Part shown: positions 44,741 to 55,149 of the stretch, in pieces
Position numbering within the stretch: position 1 is the first letter of the stretch
How the letters are laid out: every line of letters begins with the position of its first letter
NCBI GenBank assembly: GCA_039621445.1
Contig: CP154956.1
Location: 84,006,474 to 84,070,473, forward strand
DNA: 64,000 nt
DNA from: Euglena gracilis
Taxonomy: Eukaryota > Euglenida > Euglenophyceae > Euglenales
Direction of reading: 5' to 3'
The notes under the pieces: generated by a model
What the model was told of the DNA's origin: nothing
What the model saw: the letters and a program-made list of their open reading frames with translations, nothing else
The model's database searches: none
Program-made: the position numbers and the translations under genes

Positions 44741-45935
44741 AACCGTTTGCGTTGGTCGATTTTTGTATGGAAAAAAAAGGAAAAAATTACCACTAAAATG
44801 CCAATTCTGGGGGGAATGATTGATGGGGGGGCTCCAGACAAAAAAAATTATTCCGTGTCTTTTGCTGTGGGGTCAAAAAATTTGGGCCGGGGCCAAGTCC
44901 CAATTGTGGGAGTCAAATGAGGGGAGGGGTGAAAAGAAATTTTCGGGAGATAGGTGCGCCGTTTGCTGAAGGCCCCCCCTCATGGGCGCACGCGTGGTGC
45001 CCCCCCCTTGGATCCCTCTGCCTAAGGGGTTACAAAATTTTTTGGCCTCCCCAAAATGACCCAAAATTGGATTGACTTTTTTTCCATTGAAAATTCACCG
45101 TCCAGACCCGAAAAATGGCCAAAAAGTGACTCTTGTCACCTTTTTCTGAAAAAAAGGGCCAAAATCAAGCTAGAGATTAAACATTTTGGAGCAAAGATGC
45201 CTGTGGAAGACAATTTATTGGTGTGGATCAGTCTGTTTTTGTGGTCCTTTTTAATGCATCACTTCGGTTCAAACTAGACACAACCCACGTGCATGAAATT
45301 GGGGAGAAACATAGTAGAAACAATGTCAACCATCAAGTTCTAGAACATAAATTGATTTTTGTGTTAAAGTTGGTCCAAGAAATCAAATCAATCTGACAAC
45401 CAGAACAACGAGAAAGGACGTTTGTGGCAGATCGCCCCCCCCAAGCCTAAATCACTGAGTCCGGGTGGGGGAATCCACGTCATTGGTTGTGTCCTAAACA
45501 CAGACTCCAAAAAAAATAGATTTGAAGATCATTTTGACATAACTCAAATTATATAATTCACTCTTGCGGTACAATATATACATAATATATGTAATATGTG
45601 TATTACATAATTCACCCTTGCGGTCAGGGAAATTTGGTATCATTGTCTTTGTCTTTGACGCTTTTTGCTTGTTTGTTGTTTCCAGCAAAAAAAACAACTA
45701 AAACATAAAACATAAAAGGCCAGCCACGGATGCAACAAAATCATACGATAATCCATGAAATGTTAACTGGTGGAGCAAAACCCTAAGTGAACAAACCTTC
45801 AGGTCTTTGCAAAAAGAGCACCAAATCAAATTTCTCAGAGTCCTTCTTCAATGTCACCTTTGGAAGCTTGTCAGGAAAAGAAATCATGGAGTTGCCATGG
45901 AAAGCACAAGGACTGGGACAAAGAGTTTGTGTCAA
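44741..45935. other. Spacer, no gene
   Basis: Short frames only. An ATATAATATGT-like AT-rich stretch at 45,545-45,610 contains a direct repeat TAATTCACNCTTGCGGT. Confidence 0.4.
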
Positions 45936-46075
45936 GAACTGTGTTTGGGCCAAGAGTTAGGGGGAGCCCAGGGGCGGGGACCGCGGCGCCGAAGGCGCCG
46001 CGGTCGCCCCTGGGACCCCCTAAAACCTTGGCCCAAAACACTGTTCTTGTTTGAAACCGTGTTTTGGGCGAAGAT
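45936..46075. mobile_element. Foldback with GGCGCCGAAGGCGCC centre
   Basis: Arms TGTGTTTGGGCCAAGAGTTA and the complement of TGTTTTGGGCCAAGGTTTTA surround CCAGGGGCG, then CGCGGCGCCGAAGGCGCCGCG. The same arms recur at 47,362-47,435. Confidence 0.75.
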
Positions 46076-46269
46076 TTAAGACTTTTAAAGGCTCAAAATC
46101 GGCCCAAACACGGTTTCAAATGGGGGTTTGGGACATGGGGTGACCCCCCTTTGGAGACCAGGGGCGACCCTGGTTTGTGCCCCACGCTGTTTACCGAGGC
46201 CCTAACCCCCCGAAACCGGACATCAAGCATGAAGGAAGTTTGAAGGTTCTAATTCTGCAGCTTGACAAA

Positions 46270-47260
46270 AAAAAGAGCCTTTGCAACCCCTTCGTGGGAA
46301 ACCTCATTCACATGCCTTGAAATGCTGCAGAGCAGTTGTTCTGGTGTGCAAGATCAGACCCCAGCAACGTCATTTCCATGTCCAAGGATTTCAACTGTTT
46401 CCGGTTGTTAAGAAATGCCTCTGTTCAACACCCTTTTCCAAAGTGAGTTTCGGGTTTATGGAGCATTCAGTTGCTTTTCTGGCCGGGGTCATATGGTCTT
46501 GATTTGCTTTACAAATTAGAACATTTTAGCAGGTGACGAAAGGGTGGTAGAATTCTGGACCGCTGAATCTGTCCCAGGCGGTAGAATGTGTGAGACCACA
46601 AATTCCGTGGTGTGAAGGCTGTGCTTTGTAACTGTCCAATGCTCTTCTCACAATTTGGACATCGAGATCACCTTCCTGTCCAACGGCTCATGGAAGGATG
46701 TGTACCACGGTTCAAAATATGTTTCAGGAACATGCGGTTTCAGGAACGAGCAGATGGCACCCTGTCATGCAGCGGGGGTGGTTCGGGTCACGGGGGGGTC
46801 ACGGGGGGGGGGGTCACGGGGGGAACACCACATTTTTGGTGGCAGAATTAGGAATCACCGATCCGGAATTTTTGGGGAAAAATTCCATAACTTAGGAATC
46901 CCCACACTTGAAATTAGGATTTTGAAACCAAATTAGGAATCACCAAGCCCAAATTTGAAAAATTTACACCTCAAAATTAGGAATCTGTCTGAGAATTTTA
47001 TCAAATTAGGCATCACCGGCCAAAATTTTTCCCTACAATATTTTGCCGAAAAGGGTCCTTGTTCGGGTCACGGGGGGGTCACGGGGGTAACACCCCCAGC
47101 CATTTCTCATAAGGAAAAAATCACTCCAGGAAATGGTCCCAGTGAGGAGAAATTCACTGTGTTACTTGCATAATCACGCAAACAAAAACAAAAAAGTTGG
47201 CAATTGCACAAAGGAGTGTAAATTTTAATCACTGGCACAATTGCGCAAGTGAGTTTCAGA
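46270..47260. repeat. Second copy of the 1-420 segment, interrupted
   Basis: Homology blocks to 1-420 flank the insertion at 46,776-47,095 (see 1-420). An exon-like minus frame near 47,110-47,170 corresponds to part of the exon candidate at 150-319. Confidence 0.45.
46776..47095. mobile_element. CCTAATTT-core insertion, copy 1, TCACGGGGG arrays
   Basis: TTCGGGTCACGGGGGGGTCA occurs at both ends in the same orientation. The outermost GGGGGTG and CACCCCC form short inverted ends. The core repeats AATTAGGAATC (or the complement of GATTCCTAATT) about six times at spacings of 30-45 bp. Two other copies with different G-rich arrays lie at 49.7 and 58.4 kb. Confidence 0.75.
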
Positions 47261-47354
47261 GGAAATACAATTCCTCACTTCCCATTGTCCGTGGGATGCT
47301 AAAAAAGGTCTTTACTTGACGTACTCAACACTGTTAAAATCATTACCAAATGTC

Positions 47355-47810
47355 AACAACTGTGTTTGGGCCAAGAGTTAAGAGTTAGGGGGAGCATGGG
47401 CCCCCCTAAAACCTTGGCCAAAACACTGTTCTTGGTTGAAACCGTGTTTGGGCGAAGATTTTATATCGAGAACGGTGTCCCAGACGCCGGTTCGGGCGGG
47501 AAACCTGTGCCTGGGACGCCGGTTCGGGCGGTAGCCCGAACCGGCGTCCCAGGCACAGGTTTCCCGCCCGAACCGGCGTCTGGGACACAGTTTTTGAAAC
47601 CGTGGCTAGGGGGCTCCGGTTTCATGCACGAACCGGCGGCTGAGGAATCACGGCCAATTTCGCCCAAAATACCCATGTTTGGGGCAGTTTTGGGCGACTT
47701 TGGCCTAAATGGGCCGCCGGTCAAAAATGGCAGATTCCACACTTGTGAAGCCATGTTACCCATCAACTGAAAGCTCTTCTCAAGGGCTTTCAACAGATGG
47801 CCACAAAATT
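47355..47810. mobile_element. GAACGCCGG-type palindromic element, copy 3
   Basis: Variant modules (GGACGCCGGTTCGGGCG) flank a long palindrome centred at about 47,534, with arms of more than 50 bp (47,480-47,590). The left portion repeats the arms of the 45.9-kb foldback. The right portion matches 43,690-43,810. Confidence 0.75.
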
Positions 47811-47837
47811 CGGCCATAATGCACGCAGCTCTTAGTT

Positions 47838-49060
47838 TGGAACTATCAAGTTGTTTGGAGAAGTTCCAGTTCAAGGAGTCAAGTTTCATTGGTAGCAGCA
47901 GGAGTACTACGATCTTACGTACTTTCAAGTTGTGGTGGTTGCCAGCTGCTGGACAACCTCCACCTCGTGCAGAGTAGTTTTGGCTGAAGCTGGTTTTGGC
48001 ATTTGCTGTGGCCACTGGGGCCTTATCTTTCAAGTTTTCAAGTTTGAGGACAACAAGTTCTGGGTGCAGAGTCGTCGGAGGAGGTAGAACGTTTTCTGTA
48101 CTTCACTGTTACACTGTTGTACATAGCGACAGTGTGTTACATTGCGACCCCCCCCCCAGAAAGATTGTTGGAGAGAGATTTTGGAATTCAGATTCTGAAA
48201 TTGATTTTGGCATTTGCATTGACCACTTCTGGAACCAAATGTGAAAACATTGTCGAGATGACCCGGACCTAGAAAACCCGAACGAAAGGGGGGACCCCGC
48301 ATCGGTGCATATTTTTCATAGAGCCCACGACAAACGACAGAGTTTTTTGCCCATCAACTTGGCTCAACAACAGGGATTTTGTGGTCAGCCGACTCAAAAC
48401 CTCGGCATGCAAACCCGTCCTGAATCCAAAAATCTGCAAATCACCGCTGCATCTGCAGAACGTTGTTTGCGTCAAAACGTGTTCGGAGGGAGAGAAGTTC
48501 CTCCTCTGTCAAAAAAAATCCCCAGGTGTTGTTCGTTGAGCAGCTTCCATGGCACGCACCCCTCTTTCACGTTTGAGCACCGGGGCAGCAAATTCATTCA
48601 GCAACGGAAACGGTTCGCCCGTTTAGCCATTAAGAACAAAAACTGAGGACAAGAAGAACATATCCGTTAGTGTAAAACGCTTTCCAAGACGGCGTACGTT
48701 TTCTTGAAAAAAATGACGAAAACGGCCAAAACTCAAGCCAGGTGCATCGGTCGAATGAATTTTCAAGGCAGGCGTGTGGGCCCAGACAAAATAGGTTTTA
48801 GTAAATCAACAGACACTAACGATTTCAGCAGGGGCGCCGGGCCGCTCGCTTCGCTTGCACGGCCCGGCGCCCCTGCTGAAATCGATAGTGTCTGTTGATT
48901 TATATACAATTTGGTCCATGTGTGATATTTTCGCAAAGGAACCCAAAAAATCAAAATCCACAAAAAGAACAACGAAAAAATTGTTTGAGTGAGAGCCCTC
49001 GTTGAAACTTGACTCCTTGAACTGGAACTTCTCCAAACAACTTGATAGTTCCAAACTTGA
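47838..49060. repeat. Inverted repeat pair of about 55 bp
   Basis: GGAACTATCAAGTTGTTTGG, continued to GTCAAGTTTCA (47,843-47,895), is matched in inverse orientation at 49,003-49,052. The enclosed 1.1 kb has no recognised gene. It contains the foldback at 48,780-48,910. The whole may be a TIR-like unit whose true ends I could not fix. Confidence 0.6.
48780..48910. mobile_element. Near-perfect foldback, arms of about 45 bp
   Basis: AGTAAATCAACAGACACTAA, CGATTTCAGCAGGGGCGCCG and their complements flank a 15-bp loop rich in GCTTCGC. The left arm resembles 43,465-43,500 (GGCACTAACGGTTTC). Confidence 0.9.
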
Positions 49061-49099
49061 AATGTCCTACCTCTTGTTATAATCTTGTCCAAGACACAG

Positions 49100-49545
49100 C
49101 CACAGGCAAAGCACGTAATGTGCACTGCCAAACAACGAGAAAACCAAAACTGCGAAGAGGAGGTGAGAGCAATGTACAATTACAGTAGCGAAACTGTCCG
49201 CGAAGCAGTTGATAGTGAATTCCTGAGCAGCAGGGAGCTGCCAGGGAGGAGATATCGCAAAGTGACGCCTGGGTAAGAGGAAAGTGATCTGTCCACTGGT
49301 AAATCCGGCTACGGCGTTACAATCTCCCCCTCGCAAACAGGCAGGGCAGGTTTGCGACAAACGACGCCGTTTCTCAATGGGTTGCCTACTGAAATTCAAC
49401 ATCCTCAGCAGAGACTTTGGGTCTGGATTGGGGTTAAAGATCAGAAAACCTTGAAGGTACTCACCTCAGGCTTCCATGGGCTCCTACTGGGTTCGGATCC
49501 TCTTGCGGAAAAGCCAGGCGGGCACTCAAAGTTGAAGAGTTTGGT
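49100..49545. other. Spacer 3' of the gypsy-like element, no LTR found
   Basis: Minus-strand reading shows a CPACLRGGDCNAV patch at 49,300-49,340, but no frame continues. I could not find a sequence repeated near 57 kb that would be an LTR. Confidence 0.35.
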
Positions 49546-49549
49546 TTGC

Positions 49550-49684
49550 TCACTCATCAGAGAAGCAAAACGGGGTAGCCATGCGGACAGGAATTCGGGA
49601 GGCAAGGTCTTGAGCGTTTTTCAGCGGGACATTCAAACTCTTGGACTCGCAATAATCCACAAAAGCTTTGGTCAGACAACCATC
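49550..49684 (-). pseudogene. Integrase fragment beyond the insertion
   Basis: The minus strand reads GCLTKAFVDYCESKSLNVP, which continues the integrase core after the second catalytic region (usually ILSD..G..F....F...C...). It then degenerates into FSDE and a stop. The catalytic Asp region itself is disrupted by the insertion at 49,685-50,036. The final catalytic Glu region is not seen. Confidence 0.55.
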
Positions 49685-50036
49685 ATTGTGGGGGTGTCTC
49701 CCCCGCGTCCCCCCCGCGTCCTCCCCCGCGTCCCCCCCGCGTCCCACTTTGGAACCAAAATTTTGTTCTCGAGACAGCCAAATTCAGGAGGCTGATTCCT
49801 AATTTCAGGCAAATTTGAGGTTGGTGATTCCTAATTGGTGTGGGTGATTCCTAATTTGCGGTGGGTGATTCTTAATTTGGGGTGGGTTAGTCCTAATTTG
49901 TTGTGGTAGAATCCTAATTTGGCTAAATTTTTCTCGCGGCAAATTCCTAATTTTGCTGTCCCAAAAATGGCGTCTCCCCCGCGTCCCTCCCCCGCGTCCC
50001 CCCCCGCGTCCCCCCCGCGTCCCAAACACCCCCTGT
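49685..50036. mobile_element. CCTAATTT-core insertion, copy 2, CCCGCGTCC arrays
   Basis: Short inverted ends (GGGGGTGTC at the left, the complement of CAGGGGGTGTTT at the right) enclose two same-orientation arrays of CCCCGCGTCC (49,694-49,743 and 49,976-50,028). The AT-rich core carries about seven TCCTAATTT units at spacings of 20-35 bp. It interrupts the integrase frame of the gypsy-like element. Confidence 0.85.
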
Positions 50037-50977
50037 GGATGAACGCTTTGAACTGAGTATTTCTTTGGGGCGACCGAACTTCTGAATCCACTCTCTGAAC
50101 ACAAGTTCCAGAACACCTTCAGCATCGATCCGTTTGCGGCAGGGGATGAACTGGGCAAAACGGGACAAACCACAGACAATTGTCAAAATGTAGTCCTTGC
50201 CAGCATATTCATATATCGAGATGAAATCAACATACAAAATTTCATTCACCATCGAAGGGATCGGCAACGCACCAACCAATCCTCGGTCTTTGGCTGAGTT
50301 CGGTTTTGCTTCAGCACAGATTCTGCAAGACAAAATGGTTTTCCGAACTTCTTCCATCAGGTCTTTCAGAGTCAAGTCAACGTGGAATTTGCTTTTCAGG
50401 AACCAGGTTGTCCTTTCGATTCCAGGATGTCCATTGATCGTGTGACACCAGACAATTGTGTCAGGCAACTTTCCTTTCGGTAGAACAAGCTTCTTTTCAT
50501 TCCACAATTTGTTCTCGTCGCGGTAAAACATGGTTCCGTCAATCAGGGTTGCACTGTGAGGTTGGATTCTCCCCCAAACTTGTGCATACTCCTCTTGATA
50601 GTCTTGGGCGCAAAGGTCCTTCATTTGTTCCAAAGCCTCCATTCTCAAATCAAGCTGGATGTCCATTCTTTGGAAAGCTTGTTGGGCAAGGTCCTCACTG
50701 TCAGCTTGGAAAAGTTCACAAAAGTTGTCACGGGAGAGCATATCACAGAGTTCATTCTTGGCACCAGGGATGTGATGGATGTGGAGTCGGAACTGGGACA
50801 GGAAAACCCACCAGCGTTTCAGTCGGGCATTCTCAGGGGGGTTCCCGCGAACAAAGTACGAAACGGCAGCTTGGTCGCACAGCCAGACAATGAGCAGGTG
50901 TGAGAGGATTCGGCGTTGAGACGCAATGCCCAACACCCCACCCAGCAATTCTTGTTCGTAGGTAGCGTAATTTTGGC
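50037..50977 (-). CDS. RNase H C-terminal half and integrase of the gypsy-like element
   Basis: The frame starts at the insertion border with RQNYATYEQELLGGVLGIA, the RNase H Glu region, then LIVWLCDQAAV and HIPGAKNELCDMLSR, which carry the later RNase H Asp residues. The integrase zinc domain follows as H...H (HTINGHPGIER) and CRICAEA, C-x2-C. The core begins with ILYVDFISIYEYAGKDYILT, containing the first catalytic Asp. Near GRPKEILSS the frame runs into the 49,685-50,036 insertion, so the second Asp is lost. It acts in cDNA synthesis and integration inside virus-like particles. Confidence 0.88.
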
Positions 50978-50985
50978 GTGCGGGC

Positions 50986-51421
50986 AAGGCTGCATAGAGG
51001 TAGAGGGATAGAGGTAGAGGTAGAGGTAGAGGTAGAGGTAGAGGTTTTCCAACCTCCTCTATCCCTCTATGTCACCTCTATGTCATAAACCAAAGGAAAA
51101 TGACTCAAAAAGGAAGTTTTTTGCAAGCAAAGAGGAAATACATGAAAGGTTTTCAGAATTGCTCAATGTGGTCACATAACTGCGCCAACAACTTTCAAAA
51201 CCACCAACCCACATATTATTTCTCATCCCCTCGCCGTTTTGCATGCGTTTTCATGCAAAATTGCCATTTTCCGAGCAGATGGGGTGTCTTATGACCTTTT
51301 TTGAGGCCATTTTGGTACACTTTACAGACACAGAGGTGACATAGAGGTAGAGGTAGAGGTAGAGGTGGTTGACATAGAGGTAGAGGCCTTTGACCTCTAC
51401 CTCTACCTCTATGCAGCCCTG
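50986..51421. mobile_element. 436-bp insertion in RNase H with exact GTGCGGGC duplication
   Basis: GTGCGGGC lies at 50,978-50,985 and 51,422-51,429. Inverted ends AAGGCTGCATAGAGG and the complement of CAGGGCTGCATAGAGG run into AGAGGT arrays on both sides (GAGGTAGAGGT in one sense at 51,000-51,050 and 51,335-51,390, and its complement at 51,395-51,410). Removing the element plus one duplication copy leaves the RNase H frame open and conserved across the site. Confidence 0.95.
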
Positions 51422-51429
51422 GTGCGGGC

Positions 51430-52722
51430 GACCATTTCCAATTAAAATGACCGAGCGGCACGAGAACTTCGCTTTCAGTGTGGGTGTGTTTCAGGGTTCC
51501 ATCACGGTTGACTCCGATCACAGCACCAAATGACTCAGTTTTGTCTTTGCTCAACTTTTGCCATTGGTAGAGGCTTGCACCGCCACCAACATCAGAGGCG
51601 TCTGTGACAATCAGAATTTCTCCATCACTGTTGGGGACTCCCAAATTTCTGACATCGGCAAGTTTGGCTTTCAAGGTCTCAAAAGCAGATTGATGTTCAT
51701 CGGTCCATTTGAACGGAACACCCTTTTTGGTCAGGTCAGTCAGAATGGCTGAGGTGAAAGAGAACCTTGGGATGTGGCGGCGATAGAAGTTGAGGGCTCC
51801 GAGAAAACGTTGAAGGGACTTGAGATCTTTCACTTGGACACGCTGAAAAGCCTCAATTTTCTTTGTCGAGGGTTTCCACCAGCCATTTTCCAGTTGATAT
51901 CCGAGGTACTCCAGACTTTCTTTCGTGAACTCACACTTGCTAAGTTTGATTCTGAGGTGATCTTGTCGGGCGACTTCGAAAAACTCTCTCAAAATCTCAT
52001 GGTGTTGTTCCGACGTGTGGGTTCCAATTCCAACATCATCAAAGAAGGCGGCAACCACACATCCTTGCTCCAGGAGTTCCTTGGCTTTGGGTCTGCGTCG
52101 AAAATCATCGATGACTTTGTTCATTAGCTCTTGGAACACTCCAGGGGCATTGCTCAAACCAAAAGGCATCACCCTCCATTTGTACACGCGTCCATTTGGC
52201 AAAATAAAGGCAGTCAACTCCTGGGCTCGGAGAGTCAACTCCACCTGCCAAAATCCAGAGCGCATGTCGAGATTTGACTTGAAACGCAGGGCGGCCAGGC
52301 CTTCAACAGTGGCTTCAAGGTCCGGCAGAAAACCAACGTGGGGTACAGTCTTGCCATTCAGCTTGCTGTAATCACCAACAAGCCGTTTGGTTTTCGCAAT
52401 TTTGGTTTCTTTGCCTTTGTCCTTCTCCACCAGGAATGAGCGAGAACAGAATCTGGGAAAATCTGAACCCTTGAATTCTTCCACCAATCCAGAGCTGACA
52501 AGTTCCTCAACCTGTCTTTCCATCTCCAAAACATCAGGCTTCGGCATCGCGAACAGTCGAACCTTGAAATTCAGGTTTTAGCTCCAGATCCATGGATACC
52601 AGTTTCTTGCAGGTACCAGGGGGTGGCAATTCTCCAAAAACATCGGAAAATTCTTGTAGGATCGATTTGATTGTGGGCTCTGCGTCCAGCTTTTCCAATT
52701 CTTGATTGAACTCGCCATGCAA
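51430..52722 (-). CDS. Reverse transcriptase and RNase H N-terminal half, gypsy-like
   Basis: The frame carries the Ty3/gypsy RT blocks in order: MERQVEELVSSGLVEEF, RLVGDYSKLNGKTVPH, FLPDLEATVEGLAALRFKS, DMRSGFWQVEL, WRVMPFGLSNAPGVFQELMN and AAFFDDVGIGT, where FxDD replaces the usual YxDD. The thumb follows with CEFTKESLEYLGYQL and LGALNFYRRHIP. Connection and RNase H follow with FKWTDEHQSAFETLK and ILIVTDASDVGGGASL, the first RNase H Asp. The upstream part (LQEFSDVFGELPPPGT) is in another frame. A run of three T at about 52,567 looks one base too long for the family frame. Confidence 0.92.
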
Positions 52723-53216
52723 AATGTCCGATTCCTTCTAGCAAAGGCCGTAATCTTTCACGTAAGTAATTTTCATGAAATTTCACCGCTTTTGTAAGTA
52801 ATTTCGTGGACCATGAAAAGTTCGTTTTTCATTGACTATTAATATTGCCGTCCTGCGAAAACCGCTCTGCTTCATTGTCCATGAACGGTGGCCTGGATGG
52901 TCAGGACCTACAAGGACATCCTAGCCGCCGACTGCTAACGCCCACGGGGAAATCCGTCCGTGAGAGAGCGGTTGCGTTTGGGCGAACTTCCCTTTTTCCC
53001 CACCGTATTTTGGGTTCTGTCGAGGAAAAATAAAGGACCAAGAAAACCTTTGGATTCCCCCCCCCTGTCCAGAATCCCGTGACCAAAACTGGTTCCAAAG
53101 TGGAGTAACCCCGCTGGGTCAGTAAAAAGAAAAAATGTACGGAAAGAAAAAAAAGTGAACCACCAATGGTAAATTCTCCTCAGTTTTTGTCTGATTTTTG
53201 GGCTGGCCTGAAACTG

Positions 53217-53495
53217 TGGCCAAACTGTTGTCCTAAATTGGCCCAATTGGCCCAAGATGTGGCACCAAACTGGCGTAAAAATGTTCCACTAAACCTGCCA
53301 AAACAGTTGCACCAAACTGGCCCCAAGATGTTGCACGAAAAAACTGGCCCCAAGATGTGGCCCCCAAACTGGCCCCAAGATGTTGCACCAAAAAAACTGG
53401 CTCCAAAAGTTTGCTCCAATCATCTGGCCCACTGGCCCCAAAACAAATGCGCCAAAATGGCCAAAAGATGTGGTCCCCAAAACTGGCCCCTTTTC
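53217..53495. repeat. Tandem CTGGCCCCAAGATGT repeats
   Basis: About nine degenerate units of 27-33 bp (AAACTGGCCCCAAGATGTNG, then CAC and variable A) lie head to tail. Confidence 0.85.
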
Positions 53496-53903
53496 TTTTC
53501 TTTCGCAATTTAAAAAAACAAAACAAGCAAGAAAACAAGCATCTCATGATGAAATGTTTGTGAAATCTGTCCACAGACATGTAACTTGTGACCCCACCAG
53601 GGGCGAAGTAGCTTCACAAGTATGTGCTGCAGGCAGGCCTCTGCTCGATCGAGTGTGTATTTGTTCAGAGAAAAGGCCTGGGTGGACTGCCAAGTGGTAC
53701 TAACCCTCTTTCCACAACAGAAACAGTTCCTGCATTTCCACCTCATTATCGGCACTCTGTGCTTTCACCATAGGCAATCCCACACCGCTTCCACCCGAAA
53801 TGACATTGTGGCACTGGGGATGGGGAGGGGGGGTAGGATTAGGAATGTAACCATTTCGCGAATGAGCAAAACCATAGCAAAAATATCTGAACGGGGAAAA
53901 CAC

Positions 53904-53975
53904 GCACAGAGTGGGATTTGAACCCACGACCTCCCAATTCTGGGAAGAATGCTCTACCACCCAAGCTATCTGTAC
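53904..53975 (-). tRNA. tRNA-like sequence, anticodon arm degenerate
   Basis: The minus strand folds with a 7-bp acceptor stem (GTACAGA with TCTGTGC), TA at positions 8-9, a D arm GCTTGGGTGGTAGAGC, and a perfect T arm GTGGGTTCAAATCCCAC. The total is 72 nt, correct for a tRNA, with A and B box promoters intact. The anticodon arm does not form a standard 5-bp stem, and position 33 is not T (loop CCCAGAA at the standard position). A functional tRNA is therefore doubtful. It is more likely a tRNA pseudogene or the head of a tRNA-derived SINE inside the 52.7-54.3 kb insertion. Confidence 0.6.
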
Positions 53976-54296
53976 GATGCAGTTCAATAAGGAAAAAACG
54001 AAAACAGCAGTAATGTAGTAATGTAGGCGTACTGCCCACCGTGGTGTTCGCTGCCACTGTCCACCGCAGTGTCTTCACTTCATTGTCTTCACCTTTCCGT
54101 CTACATCTGTACGAATTGGCAGGTGCCACAGCACGGCGGACACGGGCAGGGGATCTCCGTGCAGGTGTGGGTGAGGAAAGTAGGACTCGCTGTTGATCGC
54201 GAGGCAACGGAAACTTTTTACTTTTCAATTTTCTGAGATTTCATGAAAATATGGAAAAATGCAATAAAACCGTGCAAATTTCACTTTACTGAAATT

Positions 54297-55139
54297 TCAG
54301 GCCTTTTGAAAAGTTTTGGCCATTGCTAATTCCTTCCACTGCTTTTGGGTTGCTTGCATTTGAAGATGTGTGTGCTCCTTTGGGTTGAACAGGGATGCAA
54401 TTTGTTGGAAATCACTTCGGCAGGCGGGAAACGGGGAAGAAGGTTTGGCCTTGGTGGACCACTCTCCCCCATTGGCGAATTGTCGAACAACGGTTGAAAC
54501 ATCTTGGAGCAATTCGGCAATCTGGAAAATTTGTGAGTCCACTTCACGGGTCAGTTCAGCCATGAACAAGTCCAAATCCCAGGTTGAATCAAGCTCAAAA
54601 TCGTCTTTCAGGGAAATTGGCGAGAGTTCAGGCAGTTTGGGCTCACAGGGCTTTGATGGTGTGCAGGGAACAGGCGGTTTTGGCTCTTGGGCATCAACTT
54701 CCACAAAGACCTCCTTTGGTTTGTGAATGGCTTTCAGATCAGACAGACCAAGATTTTTGCATCTGCGATGGAGGTGTGCCAAAAGTCTTGGGTCAAGCTC
54801 AGACACACGAATTCGGGTGCCGTCCACCACAGAAATCAGAGTCCCCCATTGGGGTTTTGGCAGGACCCTTTGATCTTTTTCGCGCATGAATACCTTTTCA
54901 TCAGGCACACTGATCTGATCCACAGTCATTCTGTCCAACAGTCTTCTCCAATTTGTGCTCGAACCTCCACTCCAGTCAGGGGTCACAAGAACCACTTTGG
55001 CCCTGTCCATCCCAATTTTGGTCAATGTCTTTTCCAGTTTGGACCACGGCGGATTTGCCCACAGAAACTCAGACTCATTGGCGATCAATTTTGACCAGTC
55101 ATATTTCCATGCGCTGTTTTCCTTCGAACAGTGGAGCAA
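54297..55139 (-). CDS. NPPW-motif domain of the gypsy-like element
   Basis: The 280-codon minus frame includes WSKLIANESEFLWANPPWSK, then MDRAKVVLVTPDWSGGSSTN and WRRLLDRMTVDQISVP. The NPPW motif followed by VVLVTPDW resembles the active-site loop of N6-adenine methyltransferases (NPPY/F/W). I recall similar segments in retrotransposons of some algae and oomycetes. The C-terminal half (PKPPVPCTPSKPCEPKLPEL and on) is a Pro-rich linker, then a coiled segment. The AdoMet-binding motif is not obvious, so catalysis is uncertain. It sits between gag-protease and RT, and its end abuts the insertion at 54,300. Confidence 0.6.
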   Translation of the reverse strand: MLHCSKENSAWKYDWSKLIANESEFLWANPPWSKLEKTLTKIGMDRAKVVLVTPDWSGGSSTNWRRLLDRMTVDQISVPDEKVFMREKDQRVLPKPQWGTLISVVDGTRIRVSELDPRLLAHLHRRCKNLGLSDLKAIHKPKEVFVEVDAQEPKPPVPCTPSKPCEPKLPELSPISLKDDFELDSTWDLDLFMAELTREVDSQIFQIAELLQDVSTVVRQFANGGEWSTKAKPSSPFPACRSDFQQIASLFNPKEHTHLQMQATQKQWKELAMAKTFQKA

Positions 55140-55149
55140 TTCATGGGCA

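Larger units (their letters stand above)
52741..54300. mobile_element. 1.56-kb insertion between the NPPW domain and RT
   Basis: The coding regions on both sides stop at an AAAGGCC motif: the left border AAAGGCCGTAATCTTTCA, the right border the complement of AAAAGGCCTGAAATTTCAG. The ends share AAATTTCA motifs in inverse orientation. The interior holds a tandem array (53,217-53,495) and a tRNA-like sequence (53,904-53,975). No coding frame is seen. It may be composite. Confidence 0.6.

Noticed and set aside
50986-51421. A conventional GT-AG intron in the RNase H frame
   Set aside because: No GT donor or AG acceptor lies at the duplication borders in a position that restores the frame. It reads as an insertion unless noncanonical splicing occurs.
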